DNA from: Antricoccus suffuscus
GTDB lineage: Bacteria > Actinomycetota > Actinomycetes > Mycobacteriales > Antricoccaceae
Length of the DNA stretch: 64,000 bases
Reading direction: 5' to 3'
NCBI RefSeq assembly: GCF_003003235.1
Contig: NZ_PVUE01000001.1
Coordinates: 531,884-595,883 of the forward strand
Under the pieces are notes generated by a model. That model saw nothing but the letters and a program-made list of their open reading frames with translations, ran no database searches and had not been told where the DNA came from. How positions within the stretch are numbered: the stretch's first letter is position 1; the number at the start of each line of letters is the position of its first letter. Made by a program: the position numbers and the translations under genes. This document shows, in pieces, positions 16,871 through 25,196 of the stretch.

Positions 16871-17740
16871 ATGACCGATAGGCCGCTACGTCCCGAATTC
16901 GTCATGACGCTGTCCTGCCCCGACGCGCCGGGACTCGTCTTCGCGATCACCGGCTTTCTTCGCGAGTACGGCGCCAACATCCTGGACCTGCAACAGCACT
17001 CGGACCGCTCCAGCGGCCGCTTCTTTATCCGGGTGCAGATCGAGTTCCTCGACGCGGCCCCCGAGCTTGCGTCAATGCGCGCGGCGTTCGCATCGGTCGC
17101 GGCGTCGTACGACATGGACTACTCGATCACCGACGCGGCCACGCCAGCGCGCACGCTGATTTTGGTGAGCAAGTTCGGGCACTGTCTCAACGACCTGCTC
17201 TTCCGGCACCGCAACGGGACACTCAACATCGACGTGCCGGTAGTGGTCTCCAATCACGAGGACATGCGCGCGATGGTGGAGTCGTATGGGATCGCCTTCG
17301 AGCACATCCCTGTCACGAAGGATACGAAGGCGCAGGCCGAGGCGGCGATGTTCGCGCTGGTGGAGAAGTACGACGTCGAGCTCGTCGTACTCGCCCGCTA
17401 TATGCAGATCCTGTCCGCGGAGGCCTCGGCGCGCCTGGCGGGTCGAGCGATCAACATCCATCACTCGTTCCTACCCAGTTTTAAAGGCGCGAAGCCATAT
17501 CACCAGGCGCACGACCGCGGCGTGAAGATCATCGGTGCGACCGCCCACTATGTGTCCGACGTACTGGACGAGGGGCCGATCATCGAACAGGATGTCGCGC
17601 GCGCCGATCACGGGATGACCCCAGAGGACCTGGTTGCCGTAGGCCGAGACGTCGAGACTCAGGTGCTCGCGCGTGCGGTCAAGTGGCATTGCGAGCACCG
17701 GATCTTCGTCAACGGCCACCGCACTGTTGTGTTCCGCTGA
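16871..17740 (+). CDS. purU: Formyltetrahydrofolate deformylase
   Basis: A 289-residue enzyme that hydrolyses 10-formyl-tetrahydrofolate to formate and tetrahydrofolate, balancing one-carbon pools and feeding formate to purine synthesis. The N-terminal ACT domain (about 8-90) includes SCPDAPGLVFAITGFLREYGANI. The formyltransferase-like catalytic domain includes SKFGHCLNDLLFRH, VLARYMQILS, NIHHSFLPSFKGAKPY with the catalytic Asn-His pair, and GATAHYVSDVLDEGPIIEQD with the catalytic Asp. The length is standard. It converges on the soxR-like gene with a 21-base gap and no clear terminator. Confidence 0.95.
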   Translation: MTDRPLRPEFVMTLSCPDAPGLVFAITGFLREYGANILDLQQHSDRSSGRFFIRVQIEFLDAAPELASMRAAFASVAASYDMDYSITDAATPARTLILVSKFGHCLNDLLFRHRNGTLNIDVPVVVSNHEDMRAMVESYGIAFEHIPVTKDTKAQAEAAMFALVEKYDVELVVLARYMQILSAEASARLAGRAINIHHSFLPSFKGAKPYHQAHDRGVKIIGATAHYVSDVLDEGPIIEQDVARADHGMTPEDLVAVGRDVETQVLARAVKWHCEHRIFVNGHRTVVFR

Positions 17741-17761
17741 TTTTCGTTGGGTGAGCGAGAT

Positions 17762-18235
17762 TTAGTCCGCGATACCCATCGGATGTCGAATCATCCGGGC
17801 GCCGGCGCCGTACTGGCTGATCTGGTCGCCGGCGTTGTAGATCGTGCACTTCTTGAGGCTGAGGCAACCGCAGCCGATGCACCCGTCGAGGTTGTTGCGC
17901 AGTGTGGTGAGCTCCTCGATGCGCGCGTCGAGGTCGGCGCGCCACTTGCCGGAGAGTTGGCGCCACTGTGCGGCGGTGGGCGCGCGGTCGATCGGCAACG
18001 TGGCGGCCATATCGGCGATGATGTCGGCCAGCGGTACGCCGAGCTTGCTGGCTGCGCGGATCACCGCGAGCCGGCGCAGAGTGGATCGGGCGAAGCGGCG
18101 CTGCCCGGCGGAGTTGCGCTCACTGTGGATCAGGCCGAGTGACTCGTAGTAGCGGATCGCCGAGGTTGCGAGGCCGCTGCGGTTGGCGACCTGCCCGATC
18201 GGCATCAGGTCTGTCGTGCGCAGGTGAGCAGACAT
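17762..18235 (-). CDS. soxR: Redox-sensitive MerR-family activator SoxR
   Basis: A 157-residue MerR-type regulator. The winged HTH reads MPIGQVANRSGLATSAIRYYESLGLI, followed by RRFARSTLRRLAVIRAA. A dimerisation helix runs to about residue 115, and the iron-sulfur site is CIGCGCLSLKKC, the C-x2-C-x-C-x5-C spacing that binds the [2Fe-2S] cluster in SoxR. In actinobacteria SoxR responds to redox-active small molecules and induces oxidoreductases and pumps. ATG at 18235 is chosen as the first start that gives the family N-terminus; a longer in-frame form exists but lacks support. The target genes are not obvious. Confidence 0.93.
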   Translation of the reverse strand: MSAHLRTTDLMPIGQVANRSGLATSAIRYYESLGLIHSERNSAGQRRFARSTLRRLAVIRAASKLGVPLADIIADMAATLPIDRAPTAAQWRQLSGKWRADLDARIEELTTLRNNLDGCIGCGCLSLKKCTIYNAGDQISQYGAGARMIRHPMGIAD

Positions 18236-18269
18236 GCGCCCCACTCTAATAAGGACCTGGCAAACGCCG

Positions 18270-18309
18270 CGTCCGCGCGGGCGAGCCCTGGGGCCCACCG
18301 GCGCGGACG
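18270..18309. terminator. Hairpin downstream of the acyl-CoA dehydrogenase gene
   Basis: Nine-base arms CGTCCGCGC (18270-18278) and GCGCGGACG (18301-18309) with a 22-base GC-rich loop. It lies 21 bases after the acyl-CoA dehydrogenase stop (- strand) and before soxR, so it probably separates the two same-direction genes. Confidence 0.55.
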
Positions 18310-18330
18310 TGGTGTTGAGTGTGCGTGATG

Positions 18331-19533
18331 TTAGTCCTTGTACTTAGCGACTTCCTGGCGAGCGACGGTGCGGATGTGCACCTCGTCGGGGCCGTCGGCC
18401 AGGCGCAGCGTGCGTGCGTGCGCGTACATGTTGGCGAGCGGGAACTCGTCGGAGACGCCGCCGCCACCGTGGATCTGGATCGCGCGGTCGATGATGTTGG
18501 CAACGATGCGAGGCGTCGCGACCTTGATCGCGGCGATCTCGATGCGGGCGCCCTTGGCGCCGACGTTGTCGATCAGCCAGGCGGACTTCTGCACGAGCAG
18601 GCGGATCTGCTCGAGTTCGATGCGGGAGTTGGCGATCTGGTCGCGTACGACGCCCTGCTCGATGATCGGGCCGCCGAACGCGTGTCGTGAGGATGCGCGG
18701 TCGACCATGGCCTTGATCGCGCGCTCGCCCATGCCGATGAGGCGCATGCAGTGGTGGATGCGGCCGGGGCCGAGGCGGCCCTGGGCAATCATGAAGCCGT
18801 CGCCCTCGCCGGACAGGATATTGGCCTTCGGGACGCGGACGTCCTTGAAGTCGACCTCGCAGTGTCCGTGCTGGTCCTGGTAGCCGAAGACCGGCAGGTT
18901 GCGCAGAATCTCGATGCCCGGGGTGTCACGCGGGACGAGAATCATCGACTGCTGCTTGTGCGCCGAGGCGTTGGGGTCGGTTTTGCCCATCAGGATGAAG
19001 ATCTTGCAGCGTGGGTCGGCGGCGCCCGAGGTCCACCATTTCCGACCGTTGATGACGTAGTCGTCGCCGTCGGCCTCGATGCGGGTCTCGATGTTGGAGG
19101 CATCCGAGGATGCGACACGCGGCTCGGTCATCGCGAATGCCGAGCGGATCTCGCCGTCGAGCAGTGGCTGCAGCCACTGCTGCTTCTGCTCGTCGTTGCC
19201 GAACAGGTGGATCGTCTCCATGTTGCCGGTGTCCGGTGCGGCGCAGTTGATCGCCTCGGGTGCGATGGTCGAGGACCAGCCGGTGATTTCTGCTATCGAT
19301 GCGTACTCGAGGTTGGACATGCCTGAGACGTCCTTGAGGAAGAGGTTCCATAGCCCGCGGCCGCGCGCTTCCTTCTTCAGCTCTTCGACAATCGGCGGCA
19401 CTTCGTGGTTGTCGTGGCCTGCCTTGGCCCGCCAGTCGTCGTACTCCTTCTCGGCGGGGAAGACGTGGGAGTGCATGAAGTCCCACATCCTCTCCTGGTA
19501 ATCCTTGGCTTTTGCGCTGGGTTCGAAGTCCAT
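18331..19533 (-). CDS. Acyl-CoA dehydrogenase family protein
   Basis: A 400-residue flavoprotein that introduces a trans-2,3 double bond into an acyl-CoA. Segments in order: an N-terminal helical domain from [28 protein letters not shown]; the beta domain with [19 protein letters not shown] and [16 protein letters not shown] (FAD and substrate contacts); and a C-terminal helical domain with [36 protein letters not shown] and [35 protein letters not shown]. This closely follows the ACAD10/11-like and long-chain group. ATG at 19533 is chosen for AAGGAGG just upstream. A 22-base palindrome in the divergent promoter region is a candidate TetR-type operator. Confidence 0.93.
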   Translation of the reverse strand: MDFEPSAKAKDYQERMWDFMHSHVFPAEKEYDDWRAKAGHDNHEVPPIVEELKKEARGRGLWNLFLKDVSGMSNLEYASIAEITGWSSTIAPEAINCAAPDTGNMETIHLFGNDEQKQQWLQPLLDGEIRSAFAMTEPRVASSDASNIETRIEADGDDYVINGRKWWTSGAADPRCKIFILMGKTDPNASAHKQQSMILVPRDTPGIEILRNLPVFGYQDQHGHCEVDFKDVRVPKANILSGEGDGFMIAQGRLGPGRIHHCMRLIGMGERAIKAMVDRASSRHAFGGPIIEQGVVRDQIANSRIELEQIRLLVQKSAWLIDNVGAKGARIEIAAIKVATPRIVANIIDRAIQIHGGGGVSDEFPLANMYAHARTLRLADGPDEVHIRTVARQEVAKYKD

Positions 19534-19633
19534 GGTTCCTCCTTGACCGGGCAAACCGGTATCCGCCATCACTGGCTGCATCGATTCGATTTGATAGTTC
19601 GTACCTTCACGTTGTTACTACACGACGAATCGG

Positions 19634-19655
19634 CGACCGAGCAAGCGCTCGGTCG
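19634..19655. promoter_or_regulatory. Palindromic operator candidate between acyl-CoA dehydrogenase and PIG-V-like genes
   Basis: Perfect 9-base arms CGACCGAGC and GCTCGGTCG around AAGC. ACCGAGC-n4-GCTCGGT type palindromes resemble TetR-family operators before actinobacterial fatty-acid oxidation genes. It lies about 100 bases upstream of the dehydrogenase start and 39 bases upstream of the divergent gene. The cognate regulator is not adjacent. Confidence 0.6.
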
Positions 19656-19693
19656 GTAACCTCACATATTCAACGTGCCATAAACTCAGGCCG

Positions 19694-20920
19694 ATGACGT
19701 CCGAGGTGCACGAGACCCCGCAGCGGACGCCGCCGTATCGCTGGTACGCCGATCCGCGGCTTCGGGCCGGGCTCATCGGGTCGGTCGTTTTGTACGCCGG
19801 AATCCGGCTGGTCGGGATGATCGTGCTCGCGCTCGGTGTCGATCATGCCGGGCGCAGTCTCGCCGAGCGACTGCTGTCCTGGGACGGTCGGTGGTTCGCG
19901 CAGATCGCCGAGCACGGCTATCCGGGCTATATCAACCTGACCGATGTACATGACGAAACGAGCGGTGCCTACGCGTTTCTGCCGGGCTATCCGCTGCTCG
20001 TCCGGCTGGTCGCGCTCGTCACCGGCAACATCGACCACGCAGGACTAGCCGTAACTGGCGTGGCGGGGGTGGTCGCCGCGGCCGGGATCTACTGCTACGT
20101 GACGCGGTTATCCGGCCGGATCAGGGTCGGCGTACTGGCAGTCGGGCTGTGGGCCGCGCTGCCGATGTCGGTCGTGCTGTCGATGATGTACTCAGAGGCG
20201 CTGTTCGTCGCGCTCGCTGTCTGGGCGCTGTATGCCGTGCTCGCCGATCGATGGCTCACCGCAGGAGTGCTGTCGCTGTGCGCGGGGCTGGTGCGACCGT
20301 CCGGCATCGCGCTCGGTGTAGCGGTCATCGGCGCCGCGGTGATCTATTTCGTGCGCCGCCGGTACGACGCAACTGGGCCCAGACCGGTGCGGGTGGTCAT
20401 GTCTGCGGTGCTGGCGGTGATCGGCGTACCGCTGTGGTGGGTGTACGTCGCGATCGACACCGGCCGCGTGGACGGATGGTTCGCCGTACAGGACTTTTTC
20501 TGGGGATCCCACCTGGACTTCGGGGTGAGTTTCGCGGATGGGTTCTGGGACGCAGTCACCTTTGTGGGCATCGGGCACGGCTCGAGCGCAGTCGGGTACA
20601 TCGTCAACTTCGCCGCCGTGGCGGGCCTGTTGATGGCGCTGATTCCGTTGGTGAGCCTGGTGGTGCGTGCGGTCGGCGACGCGCGCTGGGCGGCGCCGAT
20701 GCTGTATGCGCTGGTGCTGCTGGGCATGGCGATCGGCTCTGCCGGATACCTACACTCCAAGCTCAGATTCCTGGTGCCGATCTTCCCGATCGTGATTCCG
20801 GTGGCGATCGTGCTGATGCGCACTCGCCGGGTCACAGCGACGCTCGTCCTGATCAGCGCCGTACTGCTTAGCGCGTGGTGGGGCGCGTTCATGCTGCTTG
20901 TCTGGCCGTACGCCATTTAG
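19694..20920 (+). CDS. PIG-V-like mannosyltransferase family membrane protein
   Basis: A 408-residue integral membrane protein with about nine to ten hydrophobic segments. The extracytoplasmic loop after helix 1 has SWDGRWFAQIAEHGYPG followed by AYAFLPGYPLLVRL. That is the W-D-x-x-W/H-Y...GYP...F-F/L-P-x-x-P pattern of the PIG-V/GPI-mannosyltransferase-II-like family of GT-C glycosyltransferases. In bacteria these transfer mannose from polyprenyl-phosphate mannose to lipids or proteins outside the membrane; the acceptor is unknown. MMYSEALFVALAVWALY and LCAGLVRPSG, both family-typical, follow. The C-terminal half is less conserved. It is transcribed divergently from the acyl-CoA dehydrogenase gene. 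Confidence 0.75.
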   Translation: MTSEVHETPQRTPPYRWYADPRLRAGLIGSVVLYAGIRLVGMIVLALGVDHAGRSLAERLLSWDGRWFAQIAEHGYPGYINLTDVHDETSGAYAFLPGYPLLVRLVALVTGNIDHAGLAVTGVAGVVAAAGIYCYVTRLSGRIRVGVLAVGLWAALPMSVVLSMMYSEALFVALAVWALYAVLADRWLTAGVLSLCAGLVRPSGIALGVAVIGAAVIYFVRRRYDATGPRPVRVVMSAVLAVIGVPLWWVYVAIDTGRVDGWFAVQDFFWGSHLDFGVSFADGFWDAVTFVGIGHGSSAVGYIVNFAAVAGLLMALIPLVSLVVRAVGDARWAAPMLYALVLLGMAIGSAGYLHSKLRFLVPIFPIVIPVAIVLMRTRRVTATLVLISAVLLSAWWGAFMLLVWPYAI

Positions 20921-20925
20921 CCGTG

Positions 20926-20993
20926 CTTGTGTCACCAACCGTGCACTTGTGTCACGGAGGTCGGTGACACAAGTGCACAAGCGCTGACACAAG
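20926..20993. repeat. Two direct and two inverted CTTGTGTCA copies, with strong hairpin
   Basis: CTTGTGTCA occurs at 20926-20934 and 20946-20954, and its reverse complement at 20965-20973 and 20985-20993, each pair 20 bases apart. The inner copies form a perfect 15-base stem (20941-20955 with 20964-20978) and an 8-base loop. It begins 6 bases after the mannosyltransferase stop, so it probably works as a terminator. The outer copies are extra. Confidence 0.8.
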
Positions 20994-21042
20994 CGGCCTG
21001 TGACGTAAATCCGCATTGCGCGCGGCGATAGTCCGCGCGTAG

Positions 21043-21058
21043 TATTCCATGCGGAATA
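21043..21058. promoter_or_regulatory. Candidate PadR operator
   Basis: TATTCC-ATGC-GGAATA, a perfect inverted repeat 22 bases upstream of the PadR start. It probably overlaps the promoter and would allow self-repression of padR and the coupled MFS pump. Confidence 0.5.
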
Positions 21059-21079
21059 GTCGACGCGGAGGTTTAAGTG

Positions 21080-21718
21080 ATGGGGACGAAGCCGACGACC
21101 CTGGGGATCGCGGTGCTTGCGCTACTGCTGGAGCGTCCGATGCATCCCTACGAGATGTATCAGCTGTTACTCGATCGTCGCGAAGACTTCCTGATCAAGG
21201 TCCGCCCCGGCTCGCTCTACCACACTGTCGACCGGCTTACCGAGCTAGAACTGGTCAAAATTGTCGGTACCGAGCGAGATGGTGGACGTCCAGAACGTAC
21301 GACGTACTGCATCACGCCCGAGGGCACCGAGAGGCTGTCCGCGGGCGTCCGCGAGATGTTGCGTACGCCGGTCAACGAATATCCGCAGTTCCCGGTCGCG
21401 CTGGCGGAGGCGCACAACTTGCCGCGTGAGGAGGTCATCGAGTTGCTCAGTGATCGAGTAGCGCTGATCGAAACGGACATCTCTGGAATCACGCACGCGC
21501 TCGAAGGCCCTCGAGCGCGGGGTGTGCCTGAGGCATTTTGGCTGGAAGGCGACTACGTCGTTGAGCTGCGGAAGACGGAGGTCCGGCTACTTCGGCGCCT
21601 CATCAAACGACTCGAAAACAACGAACTTCCCTGGCCGTACGACGATCCGGCGGCATGCGCCGCTTCGCCCACTGCTGCGGCCTCTACATCAACGAACGGA
21701 AAAGAAGTAGATCAATGA
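21080..21718 (+). CDS. PadR family transcriptional regulator (pump-linked)
   Basis: A 212-residue regulator. The N-terminal winged helix reads TLGIAVLALLLERPMHPYEMYQLLLDR, then VRPGSLYHTVDRLTELELVKIVGTERDGGRPERTTYCITPEGTERL, the classic PadR signature including the RTxYxITPEG wing. The C-terminal helical dimerisation domain spans about 95-195; the tail is Ala/Ser/Thr rich. GTG at 21077 and ATG at 21080 are both possible; ATG has the better spacing to GGAGG. The stop overlaps the MFS start (ATGA), so regulator and pump are one transcript. PadR proteins usually repress drug pumps and release on binding a pump substrate. Confidence 0.92.
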   Translation: MGTKPTTLGIAVLALLLERPMHPYEMYQLLLDRREDFLIKVRPGSLYHTVDRLTELELVKIVGTERDGGRPERTTYCITPEGTERLSAGVREMLRTPVNEYPQFPVALAEAHNLPREEVIELLSDRVALIETDISGITHALEGPRARGVPEAFWLEGDYVVELRKTEVRLLRRLIKRLENNELPWPYDDPAACAASPTAAASTSTNGKEVDQ

Positions 21719-23226
21719 CCTCGCAAGTAGAAGCGACACCACCTGAGGTCAAGGCGCCCAGCGCCTGGCCCGCACTATGGGCGCTCGTCATCGGATTCTT
21801 CATGATCCTGGTGGACACGACCATCGTCTCGGTGGCCACTCCCGCGATCATGGACGGGCTGCACAGTGACGTCAACGCCGTGATCTGGGTGACCAGCGCC
21901 TACCTCCTGGCGTACGCCGTGCCGCTACTGATCACCGGGCGACTCGGTGACCGGTTCGGGCCCAAGCGGGTTTATCTAATCGGGCTCACCCTGTTTACGC
22001 TCTCGTCGTTGTGGTGCGGACTGACCGGGTCGATCGAGATGCTTATCATCGCGCGGGTCTTCCAGGGCCTCGGCGCGGCGATGATGACACCGCAGACGAT
22101 GGCAGTCATCACCCGGACCTTCCCGGCCGACCAGCGCGGCCGGGCCATGAGCCTGTGGGGCGCCACGGCCGGCGTCGCGACGCTCGTCGGGCCGATCCTC
22201 GGCGGCGTACTCATCGACTCGCTCGGCTGGGAGTGGATCTTCTTCATCAACGTGCCGATCGGCGTGATCGCCTTTGTGCTGGCGATGCGGCTGGTGCCCA
22301 ACCTGCCGACGCACGTGCATCGATTCGATTGGCTCGGCGTCGCGCTCAGTGCGGTCGGACTCTTCATGGTCGTGTTCGGCATCCAGGAAGGCCAGAAGTA
22401 CGACTGGAACGTATGGGTGTGGTCGTTGATCATTGCGGGCGTCGTCGTGCTCGTGCTGTTTGTGGTGTGGCAGGCGCGCAACCGCAAGGAGCCGCTGATG
22501 CCGCTGAAGCTCTTCTCGGACCGCAATTTCTCGTTGGCCAACGTCGCCATCACCGCAGTGGGTTTCTCGATCACGGCGATGGCTTTTCCGCTGATGCTCT
22601 TCGCGCAGGGCGTACTCGGGCTCAGCCCGACCCGTGCGGCCTTGTTGATGGTGCCGATGGCGGTCATCTCGGGCGGGCTTTCGCCGTACGTCGGCAAGCT
22701 CACCGATCGTGCGCATCCGCGCTACGTGGCCGGTTTCGGGCTGCTGTGCTTCCCGGTCGCGTTGGTGTGGCTGGCAATGGTGATGACTCCCGGAGTCGCG
22801 ATCTGGAAGTTGCTACTGCCGATCGCCTTGATCGGTGTGGCGAACGGCTTCATGTGGGCGCCGCTGAGCAGTACGGCGACGCGCAACCTGCCCATGCATC
22901 AGGCCGGTGCGGGCGCGGGCATTTACAACACGACGCGGCAGTTCGGCGCGGTGCTCGGCAGTGCTGGCATCGCCGTACTCATGGATGCGCAGATCTCGGC
23001 TAACCTGCCCGCTTCGCCGGGTGGCGTGCGTGGCGAGGGGGGCGTCGCGAAGCTTCCCGCGTTCCTGCACGAAGGGTTCAGTACGGCAATGGCGCACTCG
23101 ATCCTGCTTCCGGCGGGAGTTCTGGTGATCGGGTTGATCGCCGTTCTGTGCTTCACGGCGCCGGGTCATCTGTCCCGCAAGCCGGCGGCGTCCGGATCGA
23201 CCGCCGAACCCGCGCCGGTCGGCTAA
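21715..23226 (+). CDS. DHA2-family MFS drug exporter (EmrB/QacA type)
   Basis: A 503-residue membrane transporter with about 14 predicted segments. Helix 1 carries the motif FFMILVDTTIVSVATPAIMDGL, motif A is GRLGDRFGPKRVYLIG, motif B RVFQGLGAAMMTPQTMAVI, and motif C GATAGVATLVGPILGGVLIDSLGWEWIFFINVPIG, all typical of the DHA2 (14-TMS) family. Such pumps export drugs or toxic metabolites using the proton gradient. It starts within the padR stop (ATGA), so PadR probably controls it. Its stop overlaps the stop of the convergent AAA ATPase gene by four bases. Confidence 0.92.
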   Translation: MTSQVEATPPEVKAPSAWPALWALVIGFFMILVDTTIVSVATPAIMDGLHSDVNAVIWVTSAYLLAYAVPLLITGRLGDRFGPKRVYLIGLTLFTLSSLWCGLTGSIEMLIIARVFQGLGAAMMTPQTMAVITRTFPADQRGRAMSLWGATAGVATLVGPILGGVLIDSLGWEWIFFINVPIGVIAFVLAMRLVPNLPTHVHRFDWLGVALSAVGLFMVVFGIQEGQKYDWNVWVWSLIIAGVVVLVLFVVWQARNRKEPLMPLKLFSDRNFSLANVAITAVGFSITAMAFPLMLFAQGVLGLSPTRAALLMVPMAVISGGLSPYVGKLTDRAHPRYVAGFGLLCFPVALVWLAMVMTPGVAIWKLLLPIALIGVANGFMWAPLSSTATRNLPMHQAGAGAGIYNTTRQFGAVLGSAGIAVLMDAQISANLPASPGGVRGEGGVAKLPAFLHEGFSTAMAHSILLPAGVLVIGLIAVLCFTAPGHLSRKPAASGSTAEPAPVG

Positions 23227-23756
23227 CTGCCCGGGAGCCCCACCGCGTCACAGATGACGTCGGCGCGGTAGGGCAGTGGCCCGGCCGGCACGTCGATTAG
23301 CCGATATCCGCACTCGCGGTAGGTCTGCTCATGGAGTCGTTCGAAGGCGAGCGAATCGGCGTAACTGATCTGCCGGGCTGCGGTGTTCTCGATAGTCCCT
23401 TGATTGCGGACGAAAAGCACGGTCCGGTCGTAGATGTCGGTGCGACGGGTCTCGTCCGTGAGCTCCGGCGGCGCCGGTACGTCGAGGAAACGCGCCAGCG
23501 CGAGGGTGCATACCGGAGAACGATCGAAGAACGTCGTCGCGCCGGCCGGCGCCCGTTGCTGGCGGGCGTGCTGCAGCGCGAGCACTTTGTCGACGAATCT
23601 CGGCGCGGCCCACGGTTCGGACGCGCCCAGAGACTGCTCGAGCGCGATGACATCCGTGGCCGACTCTTCGACGACGGCGTACCCGCGTTGCTCCAATAGC
23701 CGGAGTATGGCGGTCTTTCCGGCTCCCGGCGTACCGGTCAGGATGTAGTTGGGCAT
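23223..23756 (-). CDS. Small AAA_28-type ATP-binding protein
   Basis: A 177-residue P-loop protein. Walker A is ILTGTPGAGKTAILRLLEQRGYAVVEESATDVI at the N-terminus, and a Walker B-like FFDRSPVCTLALARFL follows at about residue 75. The order matches the AAA_28 (predicted kinase-like ATPase) group, found as single-domain proteins of unknown role in many bacteria; a nucleotide or small-molecule kinase activity is possible but unproven. The C-terminal part (RQISYADSLAFERLHEQTYRECGYRLIDVP) is also family-typical. ATG at 23756 has AAAAGGAG upstream. It converges on the MFS gene with overlapping stops. Confidence 0.8.
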   Translation of the reverse strand: MPNYILTGTPGAGKTAILRLLEQRGYAVVEESATDVIALEQSLGASEPWAAPRFVDKVLALQHARQQRAPAGATTFFDRSPVCTLALARFLDVPAPPELTDETRRTDIYDRTVLFVRNQGTIENTAARQISYADSLAFERLHEQTYRECGYRLIDVPAGPLPYRADVICDAVGLPGS

Positions 23757-24123
23757 GCAGGTCTGGCTCCTTTTCGATGGTGGTGGAGTGCGGGCGTGCT
23801 GCGGCGGGCAGCGAGCGGGTTTGAATGAGCAGGTCGGCGGCGCATAATCTCGGGAATGACCGGATTATGGCCAACTTCGAGAGTGTTGAGGTGTGCGGTG
23901 GCAGACGCGGACGAGCGCGACTGGCGAGCCGGACCAACGCATGTTGATGCTAGCGGTTATCGCGCGACTAGGGTGACCAGTATGAATCTCGCAAGCTCGC
24001 GACGCGCAGGTGGCTGGGATGCGTTCGTCGTCGTGTCACTAAGGTGTCGGGTATGACGTACGCGAGTCAACTGTTGGCCGGTGGTTGCCGTGAATCGACC
24101 GGTGGCTCTGTGAGGTGGCGGGT
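23757..24123. other. 367-base intergenic region with a duplicated gene start
   Basis: It lies between the AAA ATPase (leftward) and the MobA-MoaE gene (rightward). Three things are visible: an inverted repeat CATAATC/GATTATG (23843-23869), a candidate operator or promoter element; a degenerate second copy of the MobA-MoaE ribosome-binding site and first codons near 24041-24087; and a 24-codon frame from 24053 that ends on the MobA-MoaE start. A 66-codon open frame at 23856-24056 has no recognisable features and I do not call it a gene. Confidence 0.6.
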
Positions 24124-24158
24124 ATGACATACGCGGGTCTGCTGTTGGCTGGTGGAAT
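24041..24158 (+). repeat. Degenerate direct repeat of the MobA-MoaE gene start
   Basis: Bases 24041-24087 resemble 24112-24158, offset by 71, with roughly ten mismatches in 47. The shared part covers the ribosome-binding site, the GGGTATGAC start and codons for MTYA...LLAGG. The offset is not a multiple of three, so the copies are in different frames. It looks like an old tandem duplication of the gene's 5' end. Confidence 0.75.
24053..24127 (+). CDS. Possible 24-residue leader peptide before MobA-MoaE
   Basis: ATG at 24053 opens a 24-codon frame whose TGA (24125-24127) overlaps the MobA-MoaE ATG (24124) as ATGA. Its first residues, MTYASQLLAGG, mirror the MTYAGLLLAGG start of that protein. 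AAGG lies upstream. It could couple translation or be a relic of the duplication. It is too short for confident gene calling. Confidence 0.3.
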   Translation: MTYASQLLAGGCRESTGGSVRWRV

Positions 24159-25173
24159 GGGCAAGCGGATGGGGCTGCCCAAGGCGCTTATTCGACTTCC
24201 TAATGGTCATTCGATGCTGACCAACTCGATGCGCATCCTGCGCGAGGGCGGCTGCGAGGACGTCGTACTGGTCGTCGGCGCCGGCGAGTCCTATGTCCGC
24301 AAGTCGCTCGACGCCGCGCGCGCGGAGGTCCGCGAGATCATCGGCGATGGCCGGCTTTTCATCGTGAGCAACCCCGATTTCGAGGAGGGCATGTCGTCTT
24401 CTGTGCGCGCCGGGATGCGTGCGCTGGCTCAACTCGACAGCAAACCGGACTCGGCAGTGGTACAACTCGTCGATACACCGGACATCAGCCCGGACGCAAT
24501 CGACAAGATCGCCCGCTACAGCGCCCCGGACGCTCTGGTGGTGGCGACGTACGACGGTCAGATCGGGCACCCGACCCTCATCGGTCGTAACCACTGGGAG
24601 CCGATCGCATCAACGGTCACCGGCGACGTCGGTGCGCGGCAATACTTCAATGGTCGTAGCGATGTGCAGCGGGTCGCGTGCGATGGTCTCGGTTCGCCTG
24701 TCGACCTCGATACGCCGGAGCAACTCGCCGCCCGGCAGCGCACCTTCATCCCCGCCGACGTCGTACGCGCCGAGGTCACCAACGACACGGTCAGCGTGTC
24801 GTATCTCGAGATCCTGGTGCGCGACCGGCGAGCCGGCGCGGTGGTGTCGTTCTCGGGCACCGTGCGCGATCACGACGAGGGCCGCACGGTCACTAACCTC
24901 AACTACCTGACTCACCCGACCGCAGACGAGACGATCAAGAAGATCGCGCACGAGGTCGCCGCCACGGCAGGAGTCCGCGCGCTCGCCGTACAGCACCGAG
25001 TGGGGCCGCTCGAGATTGGCGATGTCGCGCTCGGCTGCGTCGTGTCCGCCGACCATCGCAAGGAAGCATTCGAGGTGTGTGCCGAACTCGTGGAACGGGT
25101 GAAGTCGGAGTTGCCGATCTGGAAGCGGCAGATCTTTGAAGACGGCACCGACGAGTGGGTCAACGCCCCTTAA
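24124..25173 (+). CDS. Fusion of MobA-like nucleotidyltransferase and molybdopterin synthase large subunit (MoaE)
   Basis: A 349-residue two-domain molybdenum cofactor protein. Residues 1 to about 200 form a MobA/MocA-type nucleotidyltransferase: LLLAGGMGKRMGLPKALIRL (nucleotide binding), VVLVVGAGESY, VQLVDTPDISPD, GQIGHPTLIGR and DVGARQYF. Residues about 215-349 are MoaE: GAVVSFSGTVRDHDEGRTV, HRVGPLEIGDVALGCVVSADHRKEAFEVC, then PIWKRQIFEDGTDEW with the catalytic Lys. MoaE, with thiocarboxylated MoaD, makes molybdopterin; the MobA-like domain attaches a nucleotide (GMP or CMP) to the molybdenum cofactor. Having both in one chain joins two non-adjacent pathway steps. ATG at 24124 follows GAGG by eight bases. 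moaD and moaA lie 1 kb downstream on the other strand. Confidence 0.87.
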   Translation: MTYAGLLLAGGMGKRMGLPKALIRLPNGHSMLTNSMRILREGGCEDVVLVVGAGESYVRKSLDAARAEVREIIGDGRLFIVSNPDFEEGMSSSVRAGMRALAQLDSKPDSAVVQLVDTPDISPDAIDKIARYSAPDALVVATYDGQIGHPTLIGRNHWEPIASTVTGDVGARQYFNGRSDVQRVACDGLGSPVDLDTPEQLAARQRTFIPADVVRAEVTNDTVSVSYLEILVRDRRAGAVVSFSGTVRDHDEGRTVTNLNYLTHPTADETIKKIAHEVAATAGVRALAVQHRVGPLEIGDVALGCVVSADHRKEAFEVCAELVERVKSELPIWKRQIFEDGTDEWVNAP

Positions 25174-25196
25174 CCGCGGGACTCCCGGCAGTTGTT

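Noticed and set aside
23856..24056. Possible 66-residue gene
   Set aside because: No ribosome-binding site of note, no recognisable sequence, and it overlaps the duplicated gene-start region. Left as part of the intergenic description.
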